This document shows positions 57,047-64,000 of a stretch of 64,000 nt of DNA, piece by piece (positions within the stretch are counted from its first letter, which is position 1; each line of letters begins with the position of its first letter). Position numbers and translations under genes: made by a program. Origin of the DNA: an uncultured Burkholderiales bacterium (lineage in GTDB: Bacteria > Pseudomonadota > Gammaproteobacteria > Burkholderiales > Burkholderiaceae_C); contig CAIZSE010000114.1 in assembly GCA_903935585.1 (NCBI GenBank), forward strand, positions 1 through 64,000, in the 5' to 3' direction. The notes beneath the pieces were generated by a model, which saw only the letters and a program-made list of their open reading frames with translations, was not told the origin of the DNA and ran no database searches.

Positions 57047-58078
57047 ATGCGCGCACTTTACAAATCTGCCCTTTTGGTGGGCGGTCTGTTGCTAGGCTCC
57101 ATGGCCTGGGCTCAAAAAACCCAACTGCTGGTCTACACCGCCTTGGAAGTCGACCAACTCAAAGCCTACCAAGAGGGCTTTAACAAGGTTCACCCCGACA
57201 TCGAACTCAAATGGGTGCGCGACTCCACAGGCGTGATCACTGCCAAGCTGCTGGCCGAAAAAGCCAACCCACAAGCTGACGCAGTCATGGGCGTTGCCGC
57301 CACCAGCTTGGCATTGATGAATAAAAACGGCATGTTGGAGCCCTATGCGCCCCTGAATTTGGACGCCATCATGCCCCAGTACCGCGACAAAACCAACCCA
57401 CCGGCATGGTGGGGCATGGATGTTTGGGGTGCCACCATTTGCTTTAACACCATTGAAGCCAAAAAACGCAACATTCCAAAGCCTGAAACATGGCAAGACC
57501 TCACCAAGCCCATTTACAAAGGTCAAGTTGTGATGCCCAACCCCGCTTCCAGCGGTACCGGTTACTTCGACGTGATTGCATGGCTTTCCTTGTTTGGTGA
57601 CGAAAACGGCAAAGGCGGCGGCTGGAAGTACATGGACGGATTGCACGAAAACATTGCGCAATACACACACTCAGGCTCCAAGCCATGCAACATGGCCTCT
57701 AGCGGCGAGTATGTGGTGGGCATCGCATTTGAATACCGCGCCAATGCCAACAAAGCCAAAGGCGCACCCATTGACTTGGTCTTCCCCAAAGAAGGCTTAG
57801 GCTGGGATTTGGAATCTTTCGCCATTCACAAAGGCACCAAAAAATTGGACGCGGCCAAAAAATTGTCTGACTGGGCATCAAGCAAAGACGCCATGAGGTT
57901 GTATGGCAAAAACTTTGCCATCACGGCTCACCCAGGTGTGGCAGAGCCCTTGCCCAACGTGCCTAAAGACTATGAGTCACGCTTGGTCAAATTGGACTTC
58001 AATTACGCTGCTGAGCAACGTGAGCGCATTCTGAAAGAATGGAACGCCCGCTACAACGGTAAATCCGAGAAGCGTTAA
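57047..58078 (+). CDS. phnS: 2-aminoethylphosphonate ABC transporter substrate-binding protein
   Basis: Periplasmic binding protein of 343 residues. A Sec signal peptide, MRALYKSALLVGGLLLGSMAWAQ, is probably cut after AWA. The mature protein is an iron(III)/AEP-type (class D) binding protein, with LLVYTALEVDQLKAYQEGFNKVHPDIELKW, GVAATSLALMNKNGMLEPYAP and MPNPASSGTGYFDVIAWL. Placement ahead of ABC genes and phnW points to 2-aminoethylphosphonate as ligand. A terminator directly downstream should make it the most abundant product of the operon. Confidence 0.92.
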   Translation: MRALYKSALLVGGLLLGSMAWAQKTQLLVYTALEVDQLKAYQEGFNKVHPDIELKWVRDSTGVITAKLLAEKANPQADAVMGVAATSLALMNKNGMLEPYAPLNLDAIMPQYRDKTNPPAWWGMDVWGATICFNTIEAKKRNIPKPETWQDLTKPIYKGQVVMPNPASSGTGYFDVIAWLSLFGDENGKGGGWKYMDGLHENIAQYTHSGSKPCNMASSGEYVVGIAFEYRANANKAKGAPIDLVFPKEGLGWDLESFAIHKGTKKLDAAKKLSDWASSKDAMRLYGKNFAITAHPGVAEPLPNVPKDYESRLVKLDFNYAAEQRERILKEWNARYNGKSEKR

Positions 58079-58089
58079 TTTCACCAAAC

Positions 58090-58120
58090 GGCCGCCTGGC
58101 ATTAGCAAGGCGGCCTTTTT
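58090..58120 (+). terminator. Intercistronic terminator/attenuator between phnS and phnT
   Basis: GGCCGCCT-ggcattagca-AGGCGGCC is a perfect 8-bp stem followed by TTTTT, 11 bases after the phnS stop and 11 bases before the phnT ATG. Partial termination here would set a high ratio of binding protein to membrane transporter. Confidence 0.8.
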
Positions 58121-58131
58121 GTTGGTCACTC

Positions 58132-59202
58132 ATGTCTGCAAGCCCCTACCTTTCCCTATCCCATCTGCACAAAGCCTTCGGCAGTTTTGTCGCATTACAA
58201 GACATCAATCTGGACATTGTTCCTGGCGAGCTGATTTGTTTTTTAGGCCCATCGGGTTGCGGTAAGACCACCCTTCTGCGAATCATCGCAGGGCTTGAAG
58301 TACAGACGCGCGGCGTCATTCAACAAGCAGGCAAAGACATCTCTTGCGCCCATCCCGCCGAACGCGATTACGGCATCGTGTTTCAAAGTTATGCCTTGTT
58401 TCCCAACCTCAGCATTGCAGACAACGTTGCTTATGGCTTGGTCAACCGAAAAGTGGCACGGGATGTGGTTCAGCAACGCGTTCAGGAATTGCTCAAACTG
58501 GTTGGACTGCCTGGTAGCGGGGCCAAATATCCAAGCCAACTCTCTGGCGGCCAACAGCAACGCATTGCCTTGGCCCGCGCCTTGGCCACCTCTCCTGGCT
58601 TGTTGCTTTTGGACGAGCCTTTGTCGGCATTGGACGCGCTGGAGCGCGTTCGATTGCGCGAAGAAATCAGATCACTGCAACAAAGTCTGGGCGTGACCAC
58701 CATCATGGTGACGCACGATCAAGAAGAAGCATTGAGCATGGCCGACCGCATTGTGGTGATGAACCACGGTTGCATCGAACAAGTCGGCACACCTACTGAA
58801 ATTTACAGGGAACCTGCCAGCGCATTTGTGGCCGAATTTGTAGGCCAAGTGAATGTGCTGCCGGGCACGGTGTCTGCTCAATCGTTACAACTGGGCGAGA
58901 TGCGCATCCCGCTTAGCAACATTCCCGCCAAAGGCCATGCCGACGGCGAGGTCAAAGTGTATTTGCGGCCCGAAGATGTGCTTGCAAGGCCCATTTTGGC
59001 CGGTGACCCCTGCGTCTTTCAAGCCACGATTCACGAGGTTGAATTCTTGGGTGCCTTTTGTCATGTGCACGTCATGGCACCTGCCATTTCAGCGCAAACC
59101 CTGACTGTTTATTTGTCGCTTAATTTCCTGGCGGAACAAAACCTGCAGGCAGGCTCCACACTCACATTGAAACTGATGCCTGAACGCATCAAACTGTTTT
59201 AA
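58132..59202 (+). CDS. phnT: 2-aminoethylphosphonate ABC transporter ATP-binding protein
   Basis: Import-type ABC ATPase of 356 residues. Walker A GPSGCGKTTLLRI, Q-loop VFQSYALFPNLSIADNV, signature LSGGQQQRIALARAL, Walker B LLLLDEPLSALDALE and H-loop MVTHDQEEAL are all intact. A C-terminal TOBE-type domain starts near residue 240 (VNVLPGTVSAQSLQLGEMRI). It lies six bases before the permease gene. Confidence 0.93.
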   Translation: MSASPYLSLSHLHKAFGSFVALQDINLDIVPGELICFLGPSGCGKTTLLRIIAGLEVQTRGVIQQAGKDISCAHPAERDYGIVFQSYALFPNLSIADNVAYGLVNRKVARDVVQQRVQELLKLVGLPGSGAKYPSQLSGGQQQRIALARALATSPGLLLLDEPLSALDALERVRLREEIRSLQQSLGVTTIMVTHDQEEALSMADRIVVMNHGCIEQVGTPTEIYREPASAFVAEFVGQVNVLPGTVSAQSLQLGEMRIPLSNIPAKGHADGEVKVYLRPEDVLARPILAGDPCVFQATIHEVEFLGAFCHVHVMAPAISAQTLTVYLSLNFLAEQNLQAGSTLTLKLMPERIKLF

Positions 59203-59208
59203 ATCGGC

Positions 59209-60906
59209 ATGACTCCCGCATTACCTCAAGTGACGCAAAAAACCCATTGGAGTGAATGGGTTGGTTTTGCAGGTCTGGCATTTGTGCTCTTGTTGTTGTT
59301 GGCTTTTTTGGCAGCACCTTTGTTGGCCATCTTGCAACAAGCACTGCAAAACGATCAGGGTCAGTTCGTTGGACTGAAAAACTTTTTAGGCTATTTAGAA
59401 ACGCCGTCCTTGCTCCACAGTTTGTGGAACAGCATTTGGGTGTCTCTGCTGGTCACCTTCATTGTGGTGCCATTGGCCTTTGTGTTTGCCTACGCCCTGA
59501 CACGCAGCTGCATGCTTGGCAAATCACTTTTCAGAGCCATCAGTCTGATCCCATTGCTGGCCCCCTCCTTGCTCTCAGCCATTTCTTTGATTTACTGGTT
59601 TGGCAACCAAGGTGTCTTGAAGGACGTCATGCAAGCCCTCGGCATTGATCAAATTTATGGTCCTGCAGGGGTGGTCATGGCCGAATGCTTTGCAGTGTTC
59701 CCACATGTCTTGATGATTTTGGTCACGGCACTCACTTTGGCCGATGCCAGGCTTTACGAAGCAGCGGATGCCCTGGGCACCAGCACCCAGCGCAAGTTTT
59801 TCACCATCACCTTGCCTGGCGCCAAATACGGCCTCATTTCAGCTTCCCTGGTCAGCTTTACCCTGGTCATGACCGACTTTGGCATTCCCAAGGTGATCGG
59901 TGGCAATTTCAACATGATGGCCACTGATATTTTCAAATTGGTCATTGGTCAGCAAGACTTCTCAAAAGGATCGGTGGTGGCCTTGCTGCTGCTGTCACCT
60001 GCTGTGTTGAGTTTTGCGGTTGACCGGTATGTGAGTGCCCGTCAAACAGCCATGCTGAGTGCTCGCGCTGTGGCCTACCAACCCAAACCCCATGCGCGCC
60101 ACGATGCCACCATGCTGGTTTATTGCTGCGTCATCGCCTTCCTGATGCTGGCCATGTTGGGCATGGCTGTCTATGCTTCATTTGCCAGCTTCTGGCCCTA
60201 TGACCTTTCGCCTAGCCTGCGTCACTACAAACTGGGTTTGGTCGACGGTGAAGTAGGAGAAGGCTTCATCAACAGCTTGAAAATGGCAAGTGGTACCGCC
60301 TTCTTTGGCACATTGCTGGTATTTATCACGGCCTACTTGCTCGAAAAAACAAAAGGCATGGATGCGATCCGCGCACCGCTTCAGTTGCTGGCAGTGATAC
60401 CCATGGCGGTGCCCGGTTTGGTCTTGGGCTTGGGCTACATCTTTTTCTTCAACATGCCCAACAACCCTTTGCACGGCATGTACCAAAGCATGGCCTTGCT
60501 GACCTTGTGCACCATTGTTCACTTTTATACCACTGGCCATCTCACAGCCACCACCGCTTTGAAATCGCTCGATTCAGAATTTGAATCGGTCAGTGCATCC
60601 CTGAAAGTCCCGTTTTACAAAACCTTTTGGCGCGTGACTTTGCCCATTTGCACACCGGCCATGGTGGACATTGCGCGGTACTTTTTCATCAATGCCATGA
60701 CGACCATTTCTGCCGTGGTTTTTTTGTACTCACCCGAAACCAAAGTTGCGTCCATTGCCATTTTGAATCTGGATGAAGCAGGCGACATGGGCGCCGCAGC
60801 CGCCATGGCGGTGCTGATCGGCCTGATCTCCGCCGCGGCCACTGTGCTGTTTGCTTGGCTTGGCTGGTTTGTAGAGAAACGCACACAGGCCTGGCGAGGT
60901 CGCTAA
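59209..60906 (+). CDS. phnU: 2-aminoethylphosphonate ABC transporter permease, fused double domain
   Basis: Membrane subunit of 565 residues that joins two permease domains in one chain, about twelve helices in all. Each half has an EAA-type ATPase-contact loop: EAADALGTSTQRKFFTITLPGAKY (about 184-207) and FESVSASLKVPFYKTFWRVTLPICTPA (about 457-483). A single fused protein therefore replaces the separate PhnU and PhnV of Salmonella. The start ATG follows phnT closely. Confidence 0.92.
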   Translation: MTPALPQVTQKTHWSEWVGFAGLAFVLLLLLAFLAAPLLAILQQALQNDQGQFVGLKNFLGYLETPSLLHSLWNSIWVSLLVTFIVVPLAFVFAYALTRSCMLGKSLFRAISLIPLLAPSLLSAISLIYWFGNQGVLKDVMQALGIDQIYGPAGVVMAECFAVFPHVLMILVTALTLADARLYEAADALGTSTQRKFFTITLPGAKYGLISASLVSFTLVMTDFGIPKVIGGNFNMMATDIFKLVIGQQDFSKGSVVALLLLSPAVLSFAVDRYVSARQTAMLSARAVAYQPKPHARHDATMLVYCCVIAFLMLAMLGMAVYASFASFWPYDLSPSLRHYKLGLVDGEVGEGFINSLKMASGTAFFGTLLVFITAYLLEKTKGMDAIRAPLQLLAVIPMAVPGLVLGLGYIFFFNMPNNPLHGMYQSMALLTLCTIVHFYTTGHLTATTALKSLDSEFESVSASLKVPFYKTFWRVTLPICTPAMVDIARYFFINAMTTISAVVFLYSPETKVASIAILNLDEAGDMGAAAAMAVLIGLISAAATVLFAWLGWFVEKRTQAWRGR

Positions 60907-60967
60907 TTTTCGATTCATCTTGGATGAAGTTTTTTAAACCACTTTAAACAAAGAGACACGTTTCATC

Positions 60968-62083
60968 ATGCAACGCGAAGCCATTCTTTTGACCCCTGGT
61001 CCACTGACCACCACTTTGCGCACCAAACTCGCCATGCTGCGCGATTGGGGCTCTTGGGACAGCGACTTCATTGCGGTCACTGCACGTGTTCGCAAAAGCC
61101 TCTTGAACATTGTTCATGGCCACGACACGCACGTGGTCGTGCCCTTACAAGGCAGCGGCACGTTCAGTGTCGAAGCTGCCGTGGCCACCGTGGTGCCGCC
61201 CAGTGGGCACATCTTGGTCTTAGACAACGGCGCTTACTGCAAACGCGCCGCCAAGCTCTCCACCATGATGGGTCGCAAAACCACAGTGGTTCCAACCCCC
61301 GAGGACCAAGCAGTTTCCCCCATCGCGCTTGAGGCACTGCTCAACAAAGACCCCAGCATCACGCATGTGATTTTGATTCATTGTGAAACAGGTGCTGGCG
61401 TCATGAACCCCTTGCACGCGATATCTAAAGTTTGCGAGAAACACAACAAGGGATTGATCGTCGATGCCATGAGCTCGTTTGCGGCGCTTGAAATTGATGC
61501 GCGCACCACCCACTTTGACGCCCTCATTGCCGCCAGTGGCAAGTGCTTGGAAGGCGTGCCCGGCATGGGCTTTGTATTCATTCGCAAAGCCATCCTTGAC
61601 GGCTGTGCAGGCAACAACACCTCCTTGGCCATGGACCTGCACGACCAATACGTGTACATGGAAAAGACGGGCCAATGGCGCTTCACACCGCCCACCCACG
61701 TCATGTTGGCCTTGGCCGAAGCGATTCAGCAATTTGAGGACGAAGGAGGTCAGCCAGCTCGCTTAAAACGCTATCAAAGCAATTACAAGGCTTTGATCGA
61801 AGGCATGGCTGCGTTAGGTTTCAAACCCTATTTGGACCCATCGGTGCAAGCACCCATCATCGTGACTTTCCATGCGCCTGCCGATGCCAATTACGAGTTC
61901 AGAAAATTTTACGAAGCAGCCAAAAAATATGGCTTTCTTTTGTATCCCGGCAAACTCACTGAAATTGAAACCTTCCGCGTAGGTTGCATTGGCGCCATTG
62001 GTCCTGTTGAAATGCAGCAAGCGGTTCATGCCGTGTCTTTGGCACTGAAAGATTTGGGCATTGCCAGCGGCAAACCTGCTTGA
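60968..62083 (+). CDS. phnW: 2-aminoethylphosphonate-pyruvate transaminase
   Basis: PLP-dependent transfer of the AEP amino group to pyruvate, giving phosphonoacetaldehyde and alanine. Fold-type I aminotransferase of 371 residues beginning [28 protein letters not shown], with [12 protein letters not shown], the PLP-pyridine Asp166 ([12 protein letters not shown]) and Schiff-base Lys192 in [16 protein letters not shown]. These sit where Salmonella PhnW has D168 and K194. First catabolic enzyme of the rightward operon. Confidence 0.96.
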   Translation: MQREAILLTPGPLTTTLRTKLAMLRDWGSWDSDFIAVTARVRKSLLNIVHGHDTHVVVPLQGSGTFSVEAAVATVVPPSGHILVLDNGAYCKRAAKLSTMMGRKTTVVPTPEDQAVSPIALEALLNKDPSITHVILIHCETGAGVMNPLHAISKVCEKHNKGLIVDAMSSFAALEIDARTTHFDALIAASGKCLEGVPGMGFVFIRKAILDGCAGNNTSLAMDLHDQYVYMEKTGQWRFTPPTHVMLALAEAIQQFEDEGGQPARLKRYQSNYKALIEGMAALGFKPYLDPSVQAPIIVTFHAPADANYEFRKFYEAAKKYGFLLYPGKLTEIETFRVGCIGAIGPVEMQQAVHAVSLALKDLGIASGKPA

Positions 62084-62127
62084 TTTTTATCAAAAATTTG
62101 ACAGTGTGAATTTTTAAAGGACTGATC

Positions 62128-63501
62128 ATGGCCACCTCCAAAGTACACCCCGCACTCAAAGCGGTTGAAAAAAGTGGTGCTCAAAAAGTCAAAGTGGCCG
62201 TGAGTGACATCGATGGCGTTTTGCGTGGCAAGTATTTGCACATCGACAAATTCAAAAGCGCAGCAGAGCCTTACCCTGCGGGTGGCTTCGCTTTTTGCGA
62301 TGTGGTGTTTGGCTGGGACTCTTCTGACCAGTGCTACGACAACACATCCGTCACAGGTTGGCAGCATGGCTTTCCCGATGCACTCGCGCGTTTGGACTTG
62401 AACACAGCGCGCAATGTGCCCTGGGACAACAATGTGTCATTCTTCATTGGTGAATTTGTCAACAGCGATGGCACGCCCCATCCGCTGTGCCCACGCCAAA
62501 CTTTGAAGAAGGTCTTGAAGCGCGCCGAAAAATTAGGCGTCAATCCCATGTGCGGCATGGAGTTTGAATGGTTTAACTTCTTAGAAAACTCGCATTCATG
62601 GCAGAAAAAGAAGGGTGTGGAACCCACACCCTTGACGCCCGGCATGTTTGGCTATTCCTTGCTGCGCATGAACCAAAACCGCGAGTTCTTCAACGCCATT
62701 CAGGATGAAATGCTGCAATTTGGTGTACCCATCGAAGGCCTGCATACCGAAACAGGTCCTGGCGTGTACGAAGCGGCCATTGCCTTCTGCGATGCCCTGA
62801 CACAAGCCGATCGCGCCATCTTGTTCAAAACCGGCACCAAGGAAATTGGCGCGCGCTTTGGCATCATGCCCAGCTTCATGGCCAAATGGAATGCCGCTCT
62901 GCCTGGCTGCAGCGGCCACATTCACCAAAGTCTGAGCGATGGCAAAAAGAATTTGTTTGCCGATGCCAAAGGCCGTCATGGCATGAGCAAGGTGTTTGAA
63001 AGTTACTTGGCTGGCCAAGTGGCTCACTTGATGGAATTTGCGCCGATGTTCTGGCCCACCATCAACAGCTACAAGCGCTTGGTGGATGGCTTCTGGGCAC
63101 CGGTCAAACCCACCTGGGGTTTGGACAACCGCACGGCCAGCTTCCGGGTCATTTCAGGCTCGCCCAAATCAACCCGCCTGGAAACGCGCTGCCCCGGTGC
63201 TGACGTCAACCCCTACTTGGCCATGGCTGCGGTCATTGCCGCAGGCTTGGACGGTGTTGAAAAAGGCATGAAGCTAACAGCTCCTCCCATATACGGCACC
63301 AACGGCGGTGCTGAAAACATCCCCCGTGCGCCCCGCACCTTGATTGAAACCACACGCAATTTCCAACAGTCCAAAGTTGCACGCGATTGGTTGGGCGATA
63401 CATTTGTGGATCACTTTGCTGCCACCCGTGAGTGGGAATGGCGCCAATGGCTCGATGGCGTGACCGATTGGGAACTCAAACGCTATTTCGAAATCATTTA
63501 A
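62128..63501 (+). CDS. Glutamine-synthetase-like gamma-glutamyl ligase
   Basis: Glutamine-synthetase-superfamily protein of 457 residues with all core motifs: N-terminal VAVSDIDGVLRGKYLHIDKF, metal site MCGMEFEWFNF (Glu145, Glu147), TETGPGVYEAAIAF (Glu208, Glu215), GCSGHIHQSLS (His264), PTINSYKRL, NRTASFRV and RLETRCPGADVNPYLAMAAV. It resembles the PuuA-type group that gamma-glutamylates amines more than true ammonia-assimilating GlnA. AAGGA precedes the ATG. It sits between phnW and a phosphonate-linked alcohol dehydrogenase, so an aminophosphonate or related amine is a plausible acceptor. Real glutamine synthesis cannot be excluded. Confidence 0.85.
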   Translation: MATSKVHPALKAVEKSGAQKVKVAVSDIDGVLRGKYLHIDKFKSAAEPYPAGGFAFCDVVFGWDSSDQCYDNTSVTGWQHGFPDALARLDLNTARNVPWDNNVSFFIGEFVNSDGTPHPLCPRQTLKKVLKRAEKLGVNPMCGMEFEWFNFLENSHSWQKKKGVEPTPLTPGMFGYSLLRMNQNREFFNAIQDEMLQFGVPIEGLHTETGPGVYEAAIAFCDALTQADRAILFKTGTKEIGARFGIMPSFMAKWNAALPGCSGHIHQSLSDGKKNLFADAKGRHGMSKVFESYLAGQVAHLMEFAPMFWPTINSYKRLVDGFWAPVKPTWGLDNRTASFRVISGSPKSTRLETRCPGADVNPYLAMAAVIAAGLDGVEKGMKLTAPPIYGTNGGAENIPRAPRTLIETTRNFQQSKVARDWLGDTFVDHFAATREWEWRQWLDGVTDWELKRYFEII

Positions 63502-63532
63502 TTGCATTTTGCAGATCAGACTGGACGCATCG

Positions 63533-64000
63533 ATGAGCATTCACAAGTTTTCATTTCCTACCCCCATTCACTTTGGCGTGGGTGCCCGCAAATTGGTGGG
63601 TCAACATTTGAAGGATTTGGGATTCAAACGACCCCTCATCGTCACCGACAAAGCCATGGCCGACTTGCCCCTCATGGCCGAGTTCATTGGCCACTTAGGC
63701 GGTTTGGATGTGGCCGTTTATGCTGGCGTACATGGCAACCCCACCGCCTCACAAGTGACTGCAGGCGGGGCTGCCTTCAAAGCACACCAGGCCGATTGCG
63801 TGATTGGTTTGGGTGGTGGCGCATCATTGGATGTGGCCAAAGTGGTGGGCTTGTCCGCCACCCATGATGGCCCTATTTTGGAATACGCATGGGACCATCC
63901 CAAGGCTCGCAGCATCACCGGTCCACTGCCCTACTTTGTCGCCCTCCCCACCACGTCGGGTACGGGTTCTGAAGTGGGCCGCTCTAGCGTGGTGAGCGAA
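63533..64000 (+). CDS. Iron-containing alcohol dehydrogenase of phosphonate metabolism, 3' end outside window
   Basis: The first 156 residues of a group III (iron-type) alcohol dehydrogenase: FPTPIHFGVGARKLVGQHLKDLG, the NAD-binding VIGLGGGASLDVAKVVG (about 90-106) and LPTTSGTGSEVGRSSVVSE. The iron-binding His residues lie beyond the edge. Enzymes of this class interconvert phosphonoacetaldehyde and 2-hydroxyethylphosphonate (PhpC), and members recur in phosphonate catabolic clusters. Here it could feed 2-hydroxyethylphosphonate into PhnY. It starts 31 bases after the ligase gene. Confidence 0.88.
   Translation, partial: MSIHKFSFPTPIHFGVGARKLVGQHLKDLGFKRPLIVTDKAMADLPLMAEFIGHLGGLDVAVYAGVHGNPTASQVTAGGAAFKAHQADCVIGLGGGASLDVAKVVGLSATHDGPILEYAWDHPKARSITGPLPYFVALPTTSGTGSEVGRSSVVSE

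Overview
The window is a contiguous chromosomal stretch of a Gram-negative betaproteobacterium, most probably Burkholderiales/Comamonadaceae. This rests on the betaproteobacterial-type GshA, the bamE/fur divergent pair, the leuS-lptE-holA and hpf-ptsN-hprK runs, and the general protein flavour. The genus cannot be fixed from the sequence alone; Limnohabitans-like is my guess. Coding density is very high. No gap without a gene exceeds about 240 bases, and I saw no rRNA, tRNA, CRISPR array, prophage or intact insertion sequence.

Layout. 1-9.2 kb: the 3' end of htpG, srkA, two beta-oxidation genes (crotonase, 3-hydroxyacyl-CoA dehydrogenase), a NodIJ-type ABC exporter, psd and kup. 9.2-21.4 kb: a long mostly minus-strand housekeeping block with gshA, proA, holA, lptE, leuS, exbD, exbB, dapB and bamE, then fur divergent from bamE, then hprK, ptsN and hpf. 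21.6-33.7 kb: an MFS carrier, a patatin lipase, corA with a structured leader, mtnN, fadD, pntB/pntA split by a REP-like repeat pair, nudJ, a lytic transglycosylase and mnmA. 33.7-41.6 kb: a DUF3422 membrane protein, a TehA/TDT-family carrier, ssb, an MFS carrier, uvrA and a glutaredoxin-like protein. 41.6-47.7 kb: a small accessory zone with a decayed CYTH gene, a YefM-YoeB toxin-antitoxin pair, a MerR regulator with a thioesterase, an EstB-like serine hydrolase, an acyl-CoA synthetase and two glutathione S-transferases.

47.9 kb to the right edge: a 16-kb phosphonate catabolic cluster with visibly lower G+C (two sampled 60-base lines counted by hand: 26/60 at 58381 against 37/60 at 45661). 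It is built around a GntR regulator. The leftward operon runs phnR-phnA-phnY-Na/Pi carrier-PhnZ-like HD oxygenase-EamA carrier, then a large FAD/GcvT amine dehydrogenase. The rightward operon runs phnS-T-U (2-aminoethylphosphonate ABC importer)-phnW-glutamine-synthetase-like ligase-iron alcohol dehydrogenase, and continues past the window.

Together PhnW, PhnY and PhnA form the complete hydrolytic route 2-aminoethylphosphonate -> phosphonoacetaldehyde -> phosphonoacetate -> acetate + Pi. The extra enzymes are not needed for that route: the dimethylglycine-dehydrogenase-like protein, the glutamine-synthetase-like ligase, the PhnZ-like oxygenase without its usual PhnY* hydroxylase, and the Fe-ADH. 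They suggest funnels for modified aminophosphonates or hydroxyphosphonates. This is the most promising candidate for new biology in the window.
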